Assembly (NCBI GenBank): GCA_030431095.1
Contig: JAUIJU010000006.1
Location: 1 to 64,000, forward strand
Reading direction: 5' to 3'
Origin: Gammaproteobacteria bacterium
GTDB lineage: Bacteria > Pseudomonadota > Gammaproteobacteria > Xanthomonadales > SZUA-36
Length of the DNA: 64,000 bases
The notes beneath the pieces were generated by a model. The model had not been told where the DNA came from, did no database searches, and saw only the letters and a program-made list of their open reading frames with translations. A program made the position numbers and the translations under genes. Below are positions 63,347-64,000 of this stretch, piece after piece; position 1 is the first letter of the stretch; every line of letters starts with the position of its first letter.

Positions 63347-63919
63347 TCAATCCATTCGATGTTCCGGGTGGGTGTGGTGGGCGCTGTAGCCTCTTAGCTG
63401 GTCGTATTGGCGGACCTGGTGTTCGGTGAGCAGCGCTTTCTGGGCCAGGTGGGCGCCGAGATGGGTGGCGCGGATCTGGCCTTCCAGGGTGGCGATCGAC
63501 GTGGTGAGTTCCACCAGGGTTTCGTCGGTGATCGTTGCCGTGGCGAATTGCCGGTCCAGTTCACCTTCCAGCGCCACCCGTTGCTTGCCCAGGCGCGAGG
63601 CCTCGGCTTGCATGGCGACGAACAGTTCGCGCGTCCGTTCGATCTGTTCCTGGCTGAGTCCAAGTTCCGGGGCCAGTTCCAGCACGTGCTTCGGTCCGGG
63701 GTACTGATTGAGCTCCGCGGCCATGGCGTAGCCCATGCCCCGGCCTTCCAGGTATCCTTCGATCGCATCGGGGGAAAGCGCCTTGATGGCGCCATGCTCC
63801 TGTCCGGCATAGGGTGATTCTCCGGCGAGCGCGGACACACACAGCGGCAGGAAGACCGCCATGGTGACCAGGCGCCGGCGACGCGTTCCGGTGTCGGGGC
63901 GGTGGCGATAAGTAAACAT
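63347..63919 (-). CDS. Spy/CpxP-like periplasmic protein
   Basis: 190 residues from ATG 63919, which has AAGGAG upstream. A signal peptide (MAVFLPLCVSALAGE region) precedes a mostly helical protein with LGLSQEQIERTRELFVAMQAEASRLGKQRVALEGELD and LLTEHQVRQYDQLRGY, the LTxxQ-type pattern of Spy, CpxP and metal-sensor proteins such as CnrX/ZraP. It probably acts as a periplasmic chaperone or metal-responsive sensor. His-rich end (YSAHHTHPEHRMD) could bind metal. No partner regulator is within the window. Confidence 0.75.
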   Translation of the reverse strand: MFTYRHRPDTGTRRRRLVTMAVFLPLCVSALAGESPYAGQEHGAIKALSPDAIEGYLEGRGMGYAMAAELNQYPGPKHVLELAPELGLSQEQIERTRELFVAMQAEASRLGKQRVALEGELDRQFATATITDETLVELTTSIATLEGQIRATHLGAHLAQKALLTEHQVRQYDQLRGYSAHHTHPEHRMD

Positions 63920-64000
63920 GTCGGGCGACTCCTTGATGCGTGCTGCGGGCGATTCGCACCCCTGGGCGCCCGCCGCGAACCCGCGATGGGAAATTCAGGG

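Noticed and set aside
1..64000. CRISPR arrays, insertion sequences, integrases, toxin-antitoxin or phage-defence genes
   Set aside because: No direct-repeat array and no transposase, integrase or defence-type protein was found among the genes read here.

Overview
The window is GC-rich chromosomal DNA (about two thirds G+C by eye), coding-dense, with short intergenic gaps. It shows no insertion sequence, prophage or CRISPR array. The gene order yebC-ruvC-ruvA-ruvB-ybgC-tolQ-tolR-tolA-tolB-pal-cpoB-queE-queC-tRNA-Lys, together with fmdB-aspS, DUF1328 proteins and a YqjD/YqjE pair, points to a gammaproteobacterium. A free-living marine or soil lineage near Xanthomonadales/Chromatiales (for example Wenzhouxiangella-like) is my inference; the species cannot be named from this sequence alone.

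Left part (1-19.9 kb): a minus-strand operon encodes an RND/MMPL exporter, a DUF5995 protein and a GH31 alpha-xylosidase-like lipoprotein that runs off the left edge. A Bcr/CflA-type MFS pump and a ManD-type mannonate dehydratase follow. Next is the Anbu (bacterial proteasome homologue) neighbourhood: a circularly permuted ATP-grasp protein, an alpha-E (DUF403) protein and a zinc-ribbon metallopeptidase in an overlapping operon, with Anbu itself convergent. After it come an ACS-type MFS transporter, a Rieske oxygenase and a convergent trimethylamine-dehydrogenase-like flavoprotein (probably N-methylated amine or betaine catabolism), an AsmA-like membrane-anchored protein, a phasin fused to DUF2188, and a small lipoprotein.

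Middle part (19.9-46.9 kb): a JmjC/cupin protein overlaps a TPR-sulfotransferase. Then come a quinone reductase and SDR pair divergent from a LysR regulator and a gamma-glutamyltransferase, MscL, a second sulfotransferase, a TPR-methyltransferase, PutP and an alkaline phosphatase. From 32.9 to 37.98 kb lies a compact envelope/stress locus (CsbD, AI-2E-type permease, YqjK/YqjE/YqjD-like trio, two DUF1328 proteins, a universal stress protein, a BON-domain protein and an acidic lipoprotein). Three or four of its transcription units carry GG-N10-GC sequences matching sigma-54 (RpoN) promoters, one of them essentially perfect. MATE, dodecin, an ATP-grasp protein, a glycosyltransferase, a Cys/Met-metabolism PLP enzyme, proB-proA and an M49-like lipoprotein peptidase follow.

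Right part (46.9-64 kb): housekeeping genes. fmdB-aspS is separated from yebC-ruvCAB by three genes (S9 peptidase, RarD, alpha/beta hydrolase). The complete Tol-Pal operon, queE-queC, a cytochrome c, tRNA-Lys(TTT) with a clear sigma-70 promoter, and a Spy/CpxP-like periplasmic protein complete the window.

The most interesting items are the Anbu cluster variant without a transglutaminase gene, the sigma-54-marked stress locus, the overlapping JmjC/TPR-sulfotransferase pair, and the phasin-DUF2188 fusion.
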